Notes: generated by a model from the letters alone, not told the origin. Positions 16,816 through 26,044 are shown, counted from the first letter of the stretch. The stretch is DNA of 64,000 bases from an uncultured Eubacteriales bacterium (GCA_934464615.1 CAKSKA010000001.1:62001-126000); one strand, 5' to 3'. Translations and numbers: made by a program.

Positions 16816-16858
16816 TTGACATTCTTACACTACTGAATATAATATAATAGTGTAAGAA
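16816..16858 (+). promoter_or_regulatory. padR promoter with overlapping operator
   Basis: TTGACA (16816-16821), 16 bp, TATAAT (16838-16843). A perfect 11-bp inverted repeat, TTCTTACACTA (16822-16832) and TAGTGTAAGAA (16848-16858), brackets the -10 box, a position suited to autorepression by the PadR protein. Confidence 0.75.
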
Positions 16859-16880
16859 CAATATACGAAAGGAGCAGGTT

Positions 16881-17207
16881 ATGAATACGCAATATAAAAA
16901 GGGTGTGTTGGATCTGTGCGTACTGTCACTGCTGCACAAGCGCGACTGTTACGGATATGAAATATCGGATTTTCTTTCCCGACACATCGAAATAGCAGAC
17001 GGAACAGTATATCCGCTCTTGCGGAAACTTAAAGCAGACGGACTGCTTACTACCTATCTGCAGGAGGAAAGCGGAGGACCGCCGCGTAAATACTATAAAC
17101 TTACGCAGCTTGGTCGCGAAACCTATAAAAATGACCGTGCGGAATATTTGAAATTTGCACAGGCCGTAAGAACATTATTGGAGGGTGACAACAATGACAA
17201 AAAATGA
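16881..17207 (+). CDS. PadR-family transcriptional regulator
   Basis: A 108-residue winged-helix regulator of the PadR-s2 group: 'LDLCVLSLLHKRDCYGYEI' start, 'VYPLLRKLKADGLL' recognition region and 'PPRKYYKLTQLGRE' wing. Such proteins repress their own operon and relieve it under envelope stress or ligand binding. The ATG follows AAAGGAGC. It overlaps the next gene (a DUF1700-type membrane protein) by 14 bp, the standard partner of PadR in Firmicutes. An inverted repeat lies on its promoter. Confidence 0.93.
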   Translation: MNTQYKKGVLDLCVLSLLHKRDCYGYEISDFLSRHIEIADGTVYPLLRKLKADGLLTTYLQEESGGPPRKYYKLTQLGRETYKNDRAEYLKFAQAVRTLLEGDNNDKK

Positions 17208-17913
17208 ATTTATGACACAATTCGCATCCGAACTTAACAAAAGAAATATTGCCGATATTGCAGAAATTATTGAGGAATATGAGCAGCACTTTGCTTTCAA
17301 ACTGGCGGATGGATATTCTGAAGAAGAAATCACCGCGCGGCTTGGCAGTCCTGCGGTGTTGGCGGCACAGTTTGAAACGGATTCCCCGACAGAGAAAAAA
17401 CATTCGGCCGTACTTACATGGTTATGGCTTGGATGGGTTGATTTGTTTTTCGGTGTTTTTGCGGTTTTGTTGATTTCATTCGGCATCGTGCTGGCATCAT
17501 GTGCGTTGGCATTCGGCTTAACGGGCGTGTGTCTGCTGGGAAATCTCGGCAGTCTGCCGATCGTTTATTTGCCGCCTATGCCGTATTGGTGCGGCGCGGT
17601 ACTCGGAATAAGTTTGCTGGCATTGTGTGTGTTGTCCGTAGTCGGATGCATTTGGTATTTTGCATTTTGCCGCCAGATTTTCCGTTCATACGGACGTTTC
17701 CACAAAAACGCGCTTGCACATAACGGCAGCGGTGTACTGCCGGCACTACCGATTGCACCGCAGTTCTTGCCGAAGAAAAAAAGACAGTTGCGTACAGCGG
17801 CATTGATTTCACTGCTTTTGTTTGCGGTTTTCCTCATTCTCGGATATGTGGTTTGCAGCCTGTCCGCCGGGGCTTTGCAGTTTTGGCATGCATGGGGTTG
17901 GTTTTTGAACTGA
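17194..17913 (+). CDS. DUF1700-type membrane protein (PadR partner)
   Basis: About 239 residues. The N-terminal ~60 residues carry the DUF1700 cytoplasmic helix pattern ('FMTQFASELN', 'EIIEEYEQHFAFKLADGYSEEEITARLGSP'). Four or so membrane helices follow. The ATG at 17194 follows GGAGG; a GTG 9 bp earlier is possible. DUF1700 proteins coupled to PadR regulators are linked to envelope stress or adhesin systems, but the molecular role is unknown. The coding sequence overlaps padR, so the two are translated together. Confidence 0.8.
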   Translation: MTKNEFMTQFASELNKRNIADIAEIIEEYEQHFAFKLADGYSEEEITARLGSPAVLAAQFETDSPTEKKHSAVLTWLWLGWVDLFFGVFAVLLISFGIVLASCALAFGLTGVCLLGNLGSLPIVYLPPMPYWCGAVLGISLLALCVLSVVGCIWYFAFCRQIFRSYGRFHKNALAHNGSGVLPALPIAPQFLPKKKRQLRTAALISLLLFAVFLILGYVVCSLSAGALQFWHAWGWFLN

Positions 17914-17989
17914 GGGTTAGTGCAGAGCATAAATACATTGTTAAACCGAAATACAAGGGGCGCCTGCATACTAATCATATGCAAATGTT

Positions 17990-19294
17990 TTACATCTCAA
18001 TTAAAATTACTTCGTAAAGATTTATGTCAATTTTAATTTCGCCGTTTATTACTTTTACCGTGCTTTCCTGCGGCACCGTTACGCCGCCTTCGTTCACGGT
18101 ATAAATTTTTGCGGCAGCGGCATTGCTGCCGTTTATTTTAATGCTTAAATTCTTTTTGCTTGCGTGCGCATCGTCATCGTTATAATATGTAAGCATTATA
18201 TATTCTTTATCATTTTTAGCCGAAACGGCAAAAATATCTCTGTCGTCGGATAACGCCTGAGTTTGTATATTCTGTCGGTACAGTTTATTAAAAAAGTATA
18301 AGGAATAATATGCTGCCATAGGCTCAAGCGTTGCGGTCATAAACAGTCCGTTAAAATTACACGGGCGCGCGTCGTAGTACATCATCATATCCAAAGGTGA
18401 ATTTTGGCCGACAGCCATACAAGCGGCAACATAAGAAGCGCCCTTAAGGCGACGCATCATTACTTTATAATTATATTTCATTTCTTCTGCCGGTGTCCAT
18501 TTGCGTATGTAGTTCCACTCGTTACAATGGGTTTCCACATTTGTAAAGCCGCGTTTATCAAGTTCATTCCTGTACTTTACGGCATTTTCGTTTGTCCAAT
18601 ACGGATCGCATCCGTACATATGCCAGGACAAAAAGTCCATAGGTACTTTCGGCTCTTTTGCACAGGCATCCAAAAACTTTTCAACATAATCGTGGTAATA
18701 GCATATTGCAGGTCCGCCGATTTTAAGCGACGGGAATTTTTCCTTTAAATACGTAACGCTTACACGGAAAAATTCAAAAAACTCCTCGTCGGTTCCAATC
18801 CAGCATTGACCGAAATTATCCGGCTCGTTCCATACTTCAAAATATTCAATGCCCATACGGTGTCCGTTTGCCCAACCGTAATTAAAATGCATAATGATAT
18901 GCTCGCATATCTGTGCCCATTTTAAAAAGTCTTTCGGCGGATAAATGCCGTATTTTTTGCTGCTGTGCTCTATTTTTTGACCGAGCCGGAAATACACCTG
19001 CGTACCGACCGACATAATATTGTTAAGGTATTCATCTGTCAAAGTAAAATCATACGACGCTTCATCGTTTACATCCGCGTCAAAATTCGGGAAAACGGCA
19101 CTTATATCTACAATGTGTTCACCGCCGTATGACGGATAAAACGCAGCGTCATGTGTTCTGGCATACGGAATTCCGGCATCACGAAACTCTTGAATATTAT
19201 TAATGTTGCGCGAGCAAACAGGTCCGTTGTTTACGGCGTGCATCGGTTTAATTTTACCTATGTGTTTTGCAAAATCCACATTTAAAGTGCTCAT
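17990..19294 (-). CDS. GH39-like beta-xylosidase/glycosidase
   Basis: A 434-residue clan GH-A hydrolase. The acid/base motif 'FEVWNEPDN' (E157) and nucleophile 'VETHCNEWNY' (E259) fit GH39 beta-xylosidases and alpha-iduronidases. Barrel strands are recognisable ('YARTHDAAF', 'DFLSWHMYG'), and a small C-terminal beta-domain follows. No signal peptide, so it acts on imported oligosaccharides. It lies 12 bp after the LacI-type regulator gene with AAAGGGG as ribosome site, in the operon MFS-lacI-GH39. The sugar specificity (xylose or another pentose/uronic acid) is not settled. Confidence 0.85.
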   Translation of the reverse strand: MSTLNVDFAKHIGKIKPMHAVNNGPVCSRNINNIQEFRDAGIPYARTHDAAFYPSYGGEHIVDISAVFPNFDADVNDEASYDFTLTDEYLNNIMSVGTQVYFRLGQKIEHSSKKYGIYPPKDFLKWAQICEHIIMHFNYGWANGHRMGIEYFEVWNEPDNFGQCWIGTDEEFFEFFRVSVTYLKEKFPSLKIGGPAICYYHDYVEKFLDACAKEPKVPMDFLSWHMYGCDPYWTNENAVKYRNELDKRGFTNVETHCNEWNYIRKWTPAEEMKYNYKVMMRRLKGASYVAACMAVGQNSPLDMMMYYDARPCNFNGLFMTATLEPMAAYYSLYFFNKLYRQNIQTQALSDDRDIFAVSAKNDKEYIMLTYYNDDDAHASKKNLSIKINGSNAAAAKIYTVNEGGVTVPQESTVKVINGEIKIDINLYEVILIEM

Positions 19295-19306
19295 AAAAAT
19301 TCCCCT

Positions 19307-20227
19307 TTAAGTGTTCCTTAGTATAAGCTGTGTTTTAATTTTATAACTTCTGCTTTGTATTTTATTTGCCGTTATATCCGAAATAATATCATCAATAACG
19401 GTCGGCAGAATTTCGTCGTAATTGTAGGATATACTTGTAAGACCGCCGCAAAAGTATTTTGCCAGCGGAATATCGTTATCGCCTATAACCCTTATATCCC
19501 GCGGTACTTTTATACCGCTTTTTTCAAGTGTGTTTATAAAGCCTATTGCAATTTCGTCATAACCGCATATAACGGCTTTAGGCATACCGTTTTTTAAAAA
19601 GAATTCGGCGGCATCGCGTCCTGCGTCCTCGAATCTTTTTTCACTTATAAAGGTTTTGCCGCCGCATATATCGTGGAAGGACTTGTTTTTTGACGCTGTA
19701 AGATTTTCTCCGATATAAGCAATGTCCTCTATTCCGCTTTGCCTTAAATAATTTACAGCACTTTGCAGTCCGTCATCGTTTACACTGTAACGTGAAGTGC
19801 CGCCCGACGATGCTATAACAGGTATTTCAAACTTTGTTTCGGCATCTATGGCGCTTAATGAAAAAACGGCGTCGAATATCGGAAGGGCGTTAAAATTTTT
19901 AGCCATTTCGCTTACTGCCTGCGGAGAAAAACTGCTGTTGTATATTGCCGTACCGCACCCTTTTTGTTCTGCGATTCTGCAAAATTCAAATACAATACGG
20001 GAATAATACGGGCTGGTAATTTCGGGGCATATAATTGCAAAATTAGGACTTGAATGTTTCCGGTTTTCAAGTATGGTCTTCTTTTTTACGCCGAAATAAT
20101 TTAACTCATTTGCGGCGTCAAGAACAGCCTGCCTTGTTTCTTCGGACACATCCTTATTGTTATTTATTGCCTTGCAGGCGGTGGAGAGGGAAACATTTGC
20201 TTTTTTTGCAACATCTTTTAATGTCAT
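19307..20227 (-). CDS. LacI-family transcriptional regulator
   Basis: A 306-residue regulator with a LacI helix-turn-helix ('TLKDVAKKANVSLSTACKAINNNKDVSEETRQAV') and a periplasmic-binding-protein-like effector domain ('FAIICPEITSPYYSRIVFEF', 'AVICGYDEIAIGFI', 'RVIGDNDIPLAKYF'). It is a little shorter than the usual 330-340 residues. It sits between the MFS transporter and GH39 genes with gaps of 16 and 12 bp, so it presumably senses the sugar they handle and controls this operon. Confidence 0.93.
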   Translation of the reverse strand: MTLKDVAKKANVSLSTACKAINNNKDVSEETRQAVLDAANELNYFGVKKKTILENRKHSSPNFAIICPEITSPYYSRIVFEFCRIAEQKGCGTAIYNSSFSPQAVSEMAKNFNALPIFDAVFSLSAIDAETKFEIPVIASSGGTSRYSVNDDGLQSAVNYLRQSGIEDIAYIGENLTASKNKSFHDICGGKTFISEKRFEDAGRDAAEFFLKNGMPKAVICGYDEIAIGFINTLEKSGIKVPRDIRVIGDNDIPLAKYFCGGLTSISYNYDEILPTVIDDIISDITANKIQSRSYKIKTQLILRNT

Positions 20228-20243
20228 AATATCACCTTATTTT

Positions 20244-21506
20244 TTATTCGGCTTGGCGGCCTGAAACGCAAAAAATGTATACTGCAAGGCAAACCGATAC
20301 AGCGAATGCCGCAATAGATGTTACCTGCTGCGCGTAAATGTGCATGCCGAAAATGACGTCTCCGTTTTTTTGTATAAGCGATATAACAGGACTTACGCAT
20401 AAAGTGGACAAAAATCCTAAAATACCGTAAATTGCTTTTTGCACGGCAATGCCTATACGCCTGTGATTTTGTTCTACGGCATCAAATACAAGATTTATAA
20501 GTGCACTGTTTATACCGGCGCCGGCAATTGCGTACAGGCAATAGTAAATTAAATAAAGTACTTTGCCGTTTGATGGTACCGTAAACATATTAATACCAAA
20601 ACCCACGGCAGCGCAGAGTACACATACACCGGTCATTTTTAAAAATCCGCTTTTGTCTGCAAATCGTCCCCAAAAGCGGGAAAATATTACACGCACGCCG
20701 GAATATATAAATGTATATACAGATACCCTTGTCATTGAAAATCCGAGTTCTCTTATTTGATATGTTCCGTAAAACGGGGTTGAAATATGCACGGCAATAT
20801 TCCATACCGCACAGATAATTATTGCGCTTATGTATTTTTTGTTTTTAGAAAGGGAAGTAAATTCCTTGAAAAAACCGGTATTGTCCTGATTGATTTCTTT
20901 TTCTTCGGTTGTAAACGCATAAAGCAGGCAGTGCGTTACCGATAAAGTAAACATTGCCACGGCACAGCATATAAAATAACCCTTAGGATTGCCTGCGGCT
21001 TCAAAGCGGTCAGCCGTTGTTCCCAACATCAGTGAAAACACGGTACCGGCTATAAGCGATACAATTTCCTTATTTGCAGTAAACACACCGCGTTTTGCGT
21101 CGTCAACCATAGACATATACCAGTCTATTTTAACAGGATTTATAACATTCATAAAAATCTGCGCGGTAAGTATCATTAAAACAAAAATGACGGTTTTTAA
21201 TGCCGGAGAAAGCGGAACCAGAGGTACGGCATATAAAAGAGTAAACAGTATTTCGTTAATTAATGCGAAACTGATGCACTGCTTTTTTTTGGAGTCGCCC
21301 TTCGGTATAAACGCGCATGCCACTTGGAATGCACAGCCGAGAGACAAAAAGGCGGTTATTATGCCGGTCAGCGAATCGCTGAATCCCAACTGTACCGTAA
21401 GTTTTGCCAGAAACGAACCCGTAACCGGTATTGATATAAGATATTCAACTGCGGCTTCGGCAATGTAGATGCCTCGGTCCTTTTTATAAATATTATAATT
21501 CCTCAT
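20244..21506 (-). CDS. Major facilitator superfamily transporter
   Basis: About 420 residues with roughly 12 membrane helices. MFS-like loops include 'RFWGRFADKSGFLKM' (a D-rich loop 8-9 motif) and 'YSGVRVIFSRFWG'. Probably a sugar or oligosaccharide porter feeding the GH39 enzyme, by operon context. The start (MRNYNIYK) was chosen because the longer reading runs into the promoter; the ribosome site is weak (GGTGAT). It is the first gene of MFS-lacI-GH39. Confidence 0.8.
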   Translation of the reverse strand: MRNYNIYKKDRGIYIAEAAVEYLISIPVTGSFLAKLTVQLGFSDSLTGIITAFLSLGCAFQVACAFIPKGDSKKKQCISFALINEILFTLLYAVPLVPLSPALKTVIFVLMILTAQIFMNVINPVKIDWYMSMVDDAKRGVFTANKEIVSLIAGTVFSLMLGTTADRFEAAGNPKGYFICCAVAMFTLSVTHCLLYAFTTEEKEINQDNTGFFKEFTSLSKNKKYISAIIICAVWNIAVHISTPFYGTYQIRELGFSMTRVSVYTFIYSGVRVIFSRFWGRFADKSGFLKMTGVCVLCAAVGFGINMFTVPSNGKVLYLIYYCLYAIAGAGINSALINLVFDAVEQNHRRIGIAVQKAIYGILGFLSTLCVSPVISLIQKNGDVIFGMHIYAQQVTSIAAFAVSVCLAVYIFCVSGRQAE

Positions 21507-21522
21507 AAATATCACCGAGAGA

Positions 21523-21551
21523 ATTATACTTTTTAAGTATGCGCTGTGCAA
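21523..21551 (-). promoter_or_regulatory. MFS-lacI-GH39 promoter with internal palindrome
   Basis: On the minus strand, TTGCAC (21546-21551), 17 bp, TATAAT (21523-21528). The palindrome ATACTT-N3-AAGTAT (21526-21540) fills the spacer and touches the -10 box, so it is a candidate repressor site. Confidence 0.65.
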
Positions 21552-21600
21552 CAAAATAACCAAAAGACGAAAATATTTCGTAACTTACGTTCTTAATATA

Positions 21601-21654
21601 AAAAAACCGTCCTTAATTATTCGGGCATAACCGAATGTAATCGGACGGTTTTTT
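21601..21654 (-). terminator. Terminator after the beta-helix protein gene
   Basis: AAAAAACCGTCC (21601-21612) pairs with GGACGGTTTTTT (21643-21654); an inner hairpin ATTCGG/CCGAAT (21619-21636) lies inside. It separates the beta-helix gene from the MFS operon. Confidence 0.85.
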
Positions 21655-21657
21655 AAG

Positions 21658-23055
21658 TTATCTGGTTGCGGCAACAAGTATGCCTTTGCTGTCACCGGTT
21701 ACATCTACGGGATTTTTAGCATCTGCCGCGGTTGAATAATCCTTGGCAATGCTTTCATCCATAACCGAGGTAACAAAGTTGTTTTGTACGATTATTTTGC
21801 CTACATACTGGCAGTAGATATTGGCGTCGAGTATCGGCTGGCAGGAATCGAAATGGGAAAGCACCTGCACAAGCCTGTAATCGCTGCGGTCGAAAATATT
21901 GTTGCGTATAACAAAATTTTCGGAATTATTGAAATGCCCCCAGCTTTTTATGTGCGCCGCAGTAGAACGGTCGGGACGCTGGTTGCCCCAGCCGTAACCT
22001 GCAAGACGGCATATGTTGTTCTCAAAATATGTATCGACAAACTTCCATTTGGAATCAACCACGCACTTGCCGCCCTCGTTTTCGGTTATAAAATATTCGT
22101 AAGAATAAGTGCTGCGCTCAATCAGGTTATCGCGCATTACCGTATCCCTTACTTCAAGCGGCATATCGTCTGTGCAGCGGCAGCTGCCCTGATACTGCTG
22201 CGTTACCGCGGCATCGTATATCTGATTGAAATAGCAGTTTTCAACCGTATGTCCGGTACATCCGCCCCATATTTCAAGGCCGTTTCCGAAACGGACGGTG
22301 CTGAACTGTATACTGCCGCCTATCCATTCAAATTCACAGTTTCTTACAGTCATATTATATATGTTTCTGTAAACGGGCTTTTCATTTTCGGGATAGTCAA
22401 CTGAGCCGAGGCTTATTCCGTGTGCGCCGCCGTATTTTAAAACAAGGCCGTCAACAGTGCAGTTGTCTGCTTTGCCCGACATTATGTGGCGTCTTCGGCA
22501 AACCTCTATATCCGACCAACGCTGTGACGGATTGCCCGAATCGCTGTAAAGATATAATTTGTGGTTTTCAATATCGTGGTAAAAATCCCGATCCATTAAA
22601 AGTTCGGTTTGTCCGGGCAGCCATTTTTTGTAGCCCCATTCTTCGCCTTCGTTAAATACAATGCAGCCGATGTCTTGTTTATGGTCTATCGGAATACTGT
22701 AAATATTGTTTCCTTCGTTTTTCCATTCAAGTTCGGCGGCATTTTCGTCCGCACCGTAAATACGCGGTTTTGCACCTGTGCCGTAGGAAGAAAATGTAAC
22801 GCCTTCGCGCAGCTTTACGTAACCGCGGAAAACATCGCCGCGGTTGAACAAAACCGCATCGCCGGATTTAAGCGATAATGCATTTACGGCATTTAAACTC
22901 TGCAATGCTTTTTCGGGAGTTTTGCCGTCGTTTGCGTCATTACCGCTGTTTGATACATAGTAAACCGTGCCGCTGACATCAATATTGCTTACGGCGTTGC
23001 GTATGCGCTCAAGCGCTTCACGGGATTTTTTTTCAATAAAGGCTTCATTAATCAT
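21658..23055 (-). CDS. Right-handed parallel beta-helix protein (pectate-lyase-like fold)
   Basis: A 465-residue protein that begins with a short helical region, then 'VYYVSNSGNDANDGKTPEKALQSL', the usual entry of right-handed beta-helix carbohydrate enzymes. Repeating short strands with Asn/Cys/Gly turns follow ('NMTVRNCEFEWIGG', 'GHTVENCYFNQIYDAA', 'ENFVIRNNIFDRSDY'). The family includes polysaccharide lyases and epimerases, but catalytic residues could not be assigned. There is no signal peptide, which is unusual for this fold and suggests an intracellular oligosaccharide substrate. GGGGAG precedes the ATG. It lies between the ppa operon and the MFS operon. Confidence 0.78.
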   Translation of the reverse strand: MINEAFIEKKSREALERIRNAVSNIDVSGTVYYVSNSGNDANDGKTPEKALQSLNAVNALSLKSGDAVLFNRGDVFRGYVKLREGVTFSSYGTGAKPRIYGADENAAELEWKNEGNNIYSIPIDHKQDIGCIVFNEGEEWGYKKWLPGQTELLMDRDFYHDIENHKLYLYSDSGNPSQRWSDIEVCRRRHIMSGKADNCTVDGLVLKYGGAHGISLGSVDYPENEKPVYRNIYNMTVRNCEFEWIGGSIQFSTVRFGNGLEIWGGCTGHTVENCYFNQIYDAAVTQQYQGSCRCTDDMPLEVRDTVMRDNLIERSTYSYEYFITENEGGKCVVDSKWKFVDTYFENNICRLAGYGWGNQRPDRSTAAHIKSWGHFNNSENFVIRNNIFDRSDYRLVQVLSHFDSCQPILDANIYCQYVGKIIVQNNFVTSVMDESIAKDYSTAADAKNPVDVTGDSKGILVAATR

Positions 23056-23145
23056 AGAAATTCTCCCCTAAGCAAAGCCGACAGGTTTGTCCCGGATTTT
23101 AAAGGTCAAATTTTCGCCTTTGCTTTGTTAAAATACTCGTCAATC

Positions 23146-23676
23146 TTATTTGCAATAATGCTCTACATAATTATTTATTGCCTGTTCTATAATTTCATTT
23201 GCATGGGCGCGGTTGCTTACTTCGTTAACTGCGGTCTGTTTACCTTCAAGTTCTTTATAAACTTTGAAAAAGTGCTTCATTTCATCAAAAATATGATTCG
23301 GTATTTCATCTATATCCTTATAGCAGTTGTATGTGGGATCGTTAAACGGAATGGCGATTATTTTTTCGTCGTTTCTGCCGTTGTCGATCATGGAAATGAC
23401 TCCTACGGGGTAGCAGCGCACTTCGGTAAGAGGTGCCAAAGGCTCGGAACATAAAACCAAAACATCCAACGGATCAAGGTCGTCCGCATATGTACGCGGT
23501 ATAAATCCGTAGTTTGCGGGGTAATGTGTGGAGGTGTACAAAATACGGTCAAGAATTAAAATTCCGGTTTCCTTGTCAAGCTCGTACTTGCATTTGCCGC
23601 CTTTTCCGATTTCTATAACGGCTATAAAATCATCCTTGTTTATCCGTTTGGGATTCATATTATGCCAAATATTCAC
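23146..23676 (-). CDS. ppa: Soluble inorganic pyrophosphatase (family I)
   Basis: A 176-residue enzyme that hydrolyses pyrophosphate to phosphate and so drives biosynthetic reactions. It carries the family I signature 'DDLDPLDVLVL' with the metal-binding aspartates, 'EIGKGGKCKYELDKETG' and 'YPANYGFIPRTY'. Normal length. It is last in the operon tsaE-tsaB-rpiB-upp-ppa, 25 bp after upp. Confidence 0.96.
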   Translation of the reverse strand: MNIWHNMNPKRINKDDFIAVIEIGKGGKCKYELDKETGILILDRILYTSTHYPANYGFIPRTYADDLDPLDVLVLCSEPLAPLTEVRCYPVGVISMIDNGRNDEKIIAIPFNDPTYNCYKDIDEIPNHIFDEMKHFFKVYKELEGKQTAVNEVSNRAHANEIIEQAINNYVEHYCK

Positions 23677-23701
23677 AACGTTTCTCCTTGTAAGATATTA
23701 C

Positions 23702-24337
23702 TTATTTTGTACCGAAAATACGGTCGCCCGCATCACCGAGGCCGGGAACGATGTAGCAATGCTCGTTTAAGTGGTCGTCAAGTCCCGCACAGTAAACTTC
23801 TACGTCGGGGTGTACCTTTGTAAATGCCTCAAGGCCTTCCGGAGCCGCAATTATACACATAAACTTAATTCTCTTAGGATTAAATTCTTTAATTCTGGAA
23901 ACGGCGTCTATTGCGCTGCCGCCCGTAGCCAGCATGGGATCAAGTACAAAAACGTCTCTTTCGTTTAAATCTGCCGGCAGTTTGCAGTAGTAGTCAACCG
24001 GTTTGTGCGTTTCGGGATCGCGGTACATACCTATATGTCCTACCCTTGCAGACGGAATAAGGTTAAGCACACCGTCTACCATACCGAGTCCTGCGCGAAG
24101 TATCGGCACAAATGCCATTTTTTTGCCGGCAATAACCTTTGTTTTTGCGGTGGTTATGGGTGTTTTTGTAGTAACTTCCTTAAGCGGAAGGTCGCGTGTT
24201 GCCTCAAAGCAAATAAGGCTTGCAATTTCGCTTACAAGTTCTCTGAACTGCTTTGAGCCTGTTCTTTCGTCGCGCAAAATCGTCAGCTTGTGCTGAATAA
24301 GCGGATGGTTCATAATAAATACGTTTTTGTTTTCCAT
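23702..24337 (-). CDS. upp: Uracil phosphoribosyltransferase
   Basis: A 211-residue salvage enzyme making UMP from uracil and PRPP. The PRPP-binding loop '[16 protein letters not shown]', '[12 protein letters not shown]' and the uracil-binding C-terminus '[19 protein letters not shown]' are intact. Length is standard. It lies 20 bp downstream of rpiB and upstream of ppa; the pyrophosphate it releases is removed by the neighbouring pyrophosphatase. Confidence 0.97.
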   Translation of the reverse strand: MENKNVFIMNHPLIQHKLTILRDERTGSKQFRELVSEIASLICFEATRDLPLKEVTTKTPITTAKTKVIAGKKMAFVPILRAGLGMVDGVLNLIPSARVGHIGMYRDPETHKPVDYYCKLPADLNERDVFVLDPMLATGGSAIDAVSRIKEFNPKRIKFMCIIAAPEGLEAFTKVHPDVEVYCAGLDDHLNEHCYIVPGLGDAGDRIFGTK

Positions 24338-24357
24338 AGTTTTCTTCCTCCGATTTT

Positions 24358-24798
24358 TTACATATTCTCAATTGCGGTTATCTTGTCTATGCGGCGTTGA
24401 TGCCTGCCGCCTTCAAACTCGGTATCCACAAAAATATCAACTAATTCAAGCGCTGTGCCTATTCCTATAACCCTGCCGCCGAGGCACAGTATATTGGAAT
24501 TGTTGTGCAGCCGTGTATATTTTGCCGAAAAATGCTCGCTTACCGCAGCGGCGCGTATACCCTTAACCTTGTTTGCCGCAAGCGACATACCTATACCCGT
24601 TCCGCATACAAGTATGCCGAGGTCGTTTTTACCGTCGGCAACGCTCTGCGCTACGGGCAAAGCAATATCGGGGTAATCAACCGAACTGCCGTCGTTTGTA
24701 CCGAAATCTTCTACCTCAAATCCGCGCTCGCGCAAGTGCTTTACAATTTCCTTTTTGTGTTCCACGCCGCCGTGGTCACAGCCTACTGCAATTTTCAT
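24358..24798 (-). CDS. rpiB: Ribose 5-phosphate isomerase B
   Basis: A 146-residue RpiB/LacAB family isomerase of the pentose phosphate pathway (ribose 5-phosphate to ribulose 5-phosphate). '[12 protein letters not shown]' and the active-site cysteine motif '[14 protein letters not shown]' are present, as are '[15 protein letters not shown]' and a C-terminal '[10 protein letters not shown]'. Its ATG overlaps the tsaB stop by 4 bp. It feeds PRPP synthesis used by the adjacent upp. Confidence 0.96.
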   Translation of the reverse strand: MKIAVGCDHGGVEHKKEIVKHLRERGFEVEDFGTNDGSSVDYPDIALPVAQSVADGKNDLGILVCGTGIGMSLAANKVKGIRAAAVSEHFSAKYTRLHNNSNILCLGGRVIGIGTALELVDIFVDTEFEGGRHQRRIDKITAIENM

Positions 24799-25523
24799 AT
24801 ATGTACCTCCGCATTATTATTTGCCGTTTTTTGTTTCCTTATAAGCTCACGTTCTGCCTGCGGCATCCTTAAATAAACAGGATTCAGGTTTCCCGCCGTA
24901 TATGTGCTGCTGCATCCCCACAGTTTTTCGGCAAGCAGTGCAACGCCTGCAGCGCTTTGGTATTTGTTTGCGGCATTGCATCTTTTTATATTCTCCGATT
25001 TAACACACTTCATAAACACGTCTGTGCCGTCGCCCGTTACCGTAATTTTTTCATTCCCAAATTCATTCATAAGCTGACCGTAAAGTTCCTCGCACATAAC
25101 GGCTCTGTCCTCGCAAATTCGGGTAATATTACCGTTTTCCGCACGGAAAAGCGCATTGTAGACCTGATTGCACCTCGCGTCCATAACGCAGCAAATAATC
25201 CCGTCCGTTTGCGATAACGGCTGTGCCATTGCCTCAAGCGTTGAAACCCCGATGCAGTCCTTGCCGTTTACCTGTGCCAGTCCTTTAATAAGACTTATAC
25301 CTATGCGTACACCCGTAAACGAACCCGGACCTACGCTTACCGCATATGCGTCAAAATCGTCGGGGGTAAGGCTCAGTGTGCCGAGCATATTTTCAACCAT
25401 GGGCATAAGTGTCTGCGAATGTGTGACTTTTGCACAGCAAAAAAACGATGCCGTTATTTCACCGTCGGTAATTACAGCACAAGAGGCCGGATTTGCCGAA
25501 CATTCAATTGCAAGAATTCTCAT
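24795..25523 (-). CDS. tsaB: tRNA threonylcarbamoyladenosine biosynthesis protein TsaB
   Basis: A 242-residue ASKHA-fold protein with 'MRILAIECSA', the TsaB hallmark 'SVGPGSFTGVRIGISLIKGLA' and 'CVMDARCNQVYNA'. TsaB partners TsaD and TsaE to install t6A37 in ANN-decoding tRNAs. The C-terminus is typical ('LNPVYLRMPQAER'). It overlaps both tsaE upstream and rpiB downstream by 4 bp, so it is translationally coupled. Confidence 0.95.
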   Translation of the reverse strand: MRILAIECSANPASCAVITDGEITASFFCCAKVTHSQTLMPMVENMLGTLSLTPDDFDAYAVSVGPGSFTGVRIGISLIKGLAQVNGKDCIGVSTLEAMAQPLSQTDGIICCVMDARCNQVYNALFRAENGNITRICEDRAVMCEELYGQLMNEFGNEKITVTGDGTDVFMKCVKSENIKRCNAANKYQSAAGVALLAEKLWGCSSTYTAGNLNPVYLRMPQAERELIRKQKTANNNAEVHI

Positions 25524-25969
25524 AAATCCGCCTCCGCCGATATATCGGGCGAAATTCCCGTAATAACAATTTTACGTTTGTTTTCACCCAGATTTTCAAT
25601 ATTTATGTATATTGTGTTGTCGGGCAACACTTCGGATATGTTTTCGCTCCACTCGACAACAAGAATTCCGCCGCTGTTTTCGTAATCGAAATATCCCGTG
25701 GAATAAAGATCGTCATAAGAAGCCACCCGATACATATCAAAGTGATAAATCGGGAGTCTGCCGCCTACATACTCGTTTATAAGCGCAAATGTGGGCGAAG
25801 TAACCATACCTTTGTAGCCGAGTCCCGACGCCAAACCCTTTGTAAAGCAGGTTTTGCCGGCACCGAGGTCACCCGTAAACGCTATTACATCGCCGCTTTT
25901 TAATACGTCGGCAAAGTGTGCGGCAATATTTACCGTCTCTTGAGGAGAATCAGAAAAATATTCACGCAT
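25520..25969 (-). CDS. tsaE: tRNA threonylcarbamoyladenosine biosynthesis ATPase TsaE
   Basis: A 149-residue P-loop ATPase with 'FTGDLGAGKTCFTKGLASGL' (Walker A), 'SPTFALINEY', 'FDMYR' and 'LVVEWSENI' (Walker B). TsaE powers the TsaBD complex in t6A synthesis. It is the first gene of the five-gene operon and is expressed from a promoter divergent from that of the RodA/FtsW-family gene. Confidence 0.96.
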   Translation of the reverse strand: MREYFSDSPQETVNIAAHFADVLKSGDVIAFTGDLGAGKTCFTKGLASGLGYKGMVTSPTFALINEYVGGRLPIYHFDMYRVASYDDLYSTGYFDYENSGGILVVEWSENISEVLPDNTIYINIENLGENKRKIVITGISPDISAEADL

Positions 25970-26015
25970 ACACCGTAACCTCCGAAAAATAAAATAATGT
26001 TTTTACACAAAAAAC

Positions 26016-26044
26016 ATTATACTATAAACACGGCAAAATATCAA
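26016..26044 (-). promoter_or_regulatory. tsaE operon promoter
   Basis: On the minus strand, TTGATA (26039-26044), 17 bp, TATAAT (26016-26021). Confidence 0.75.
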
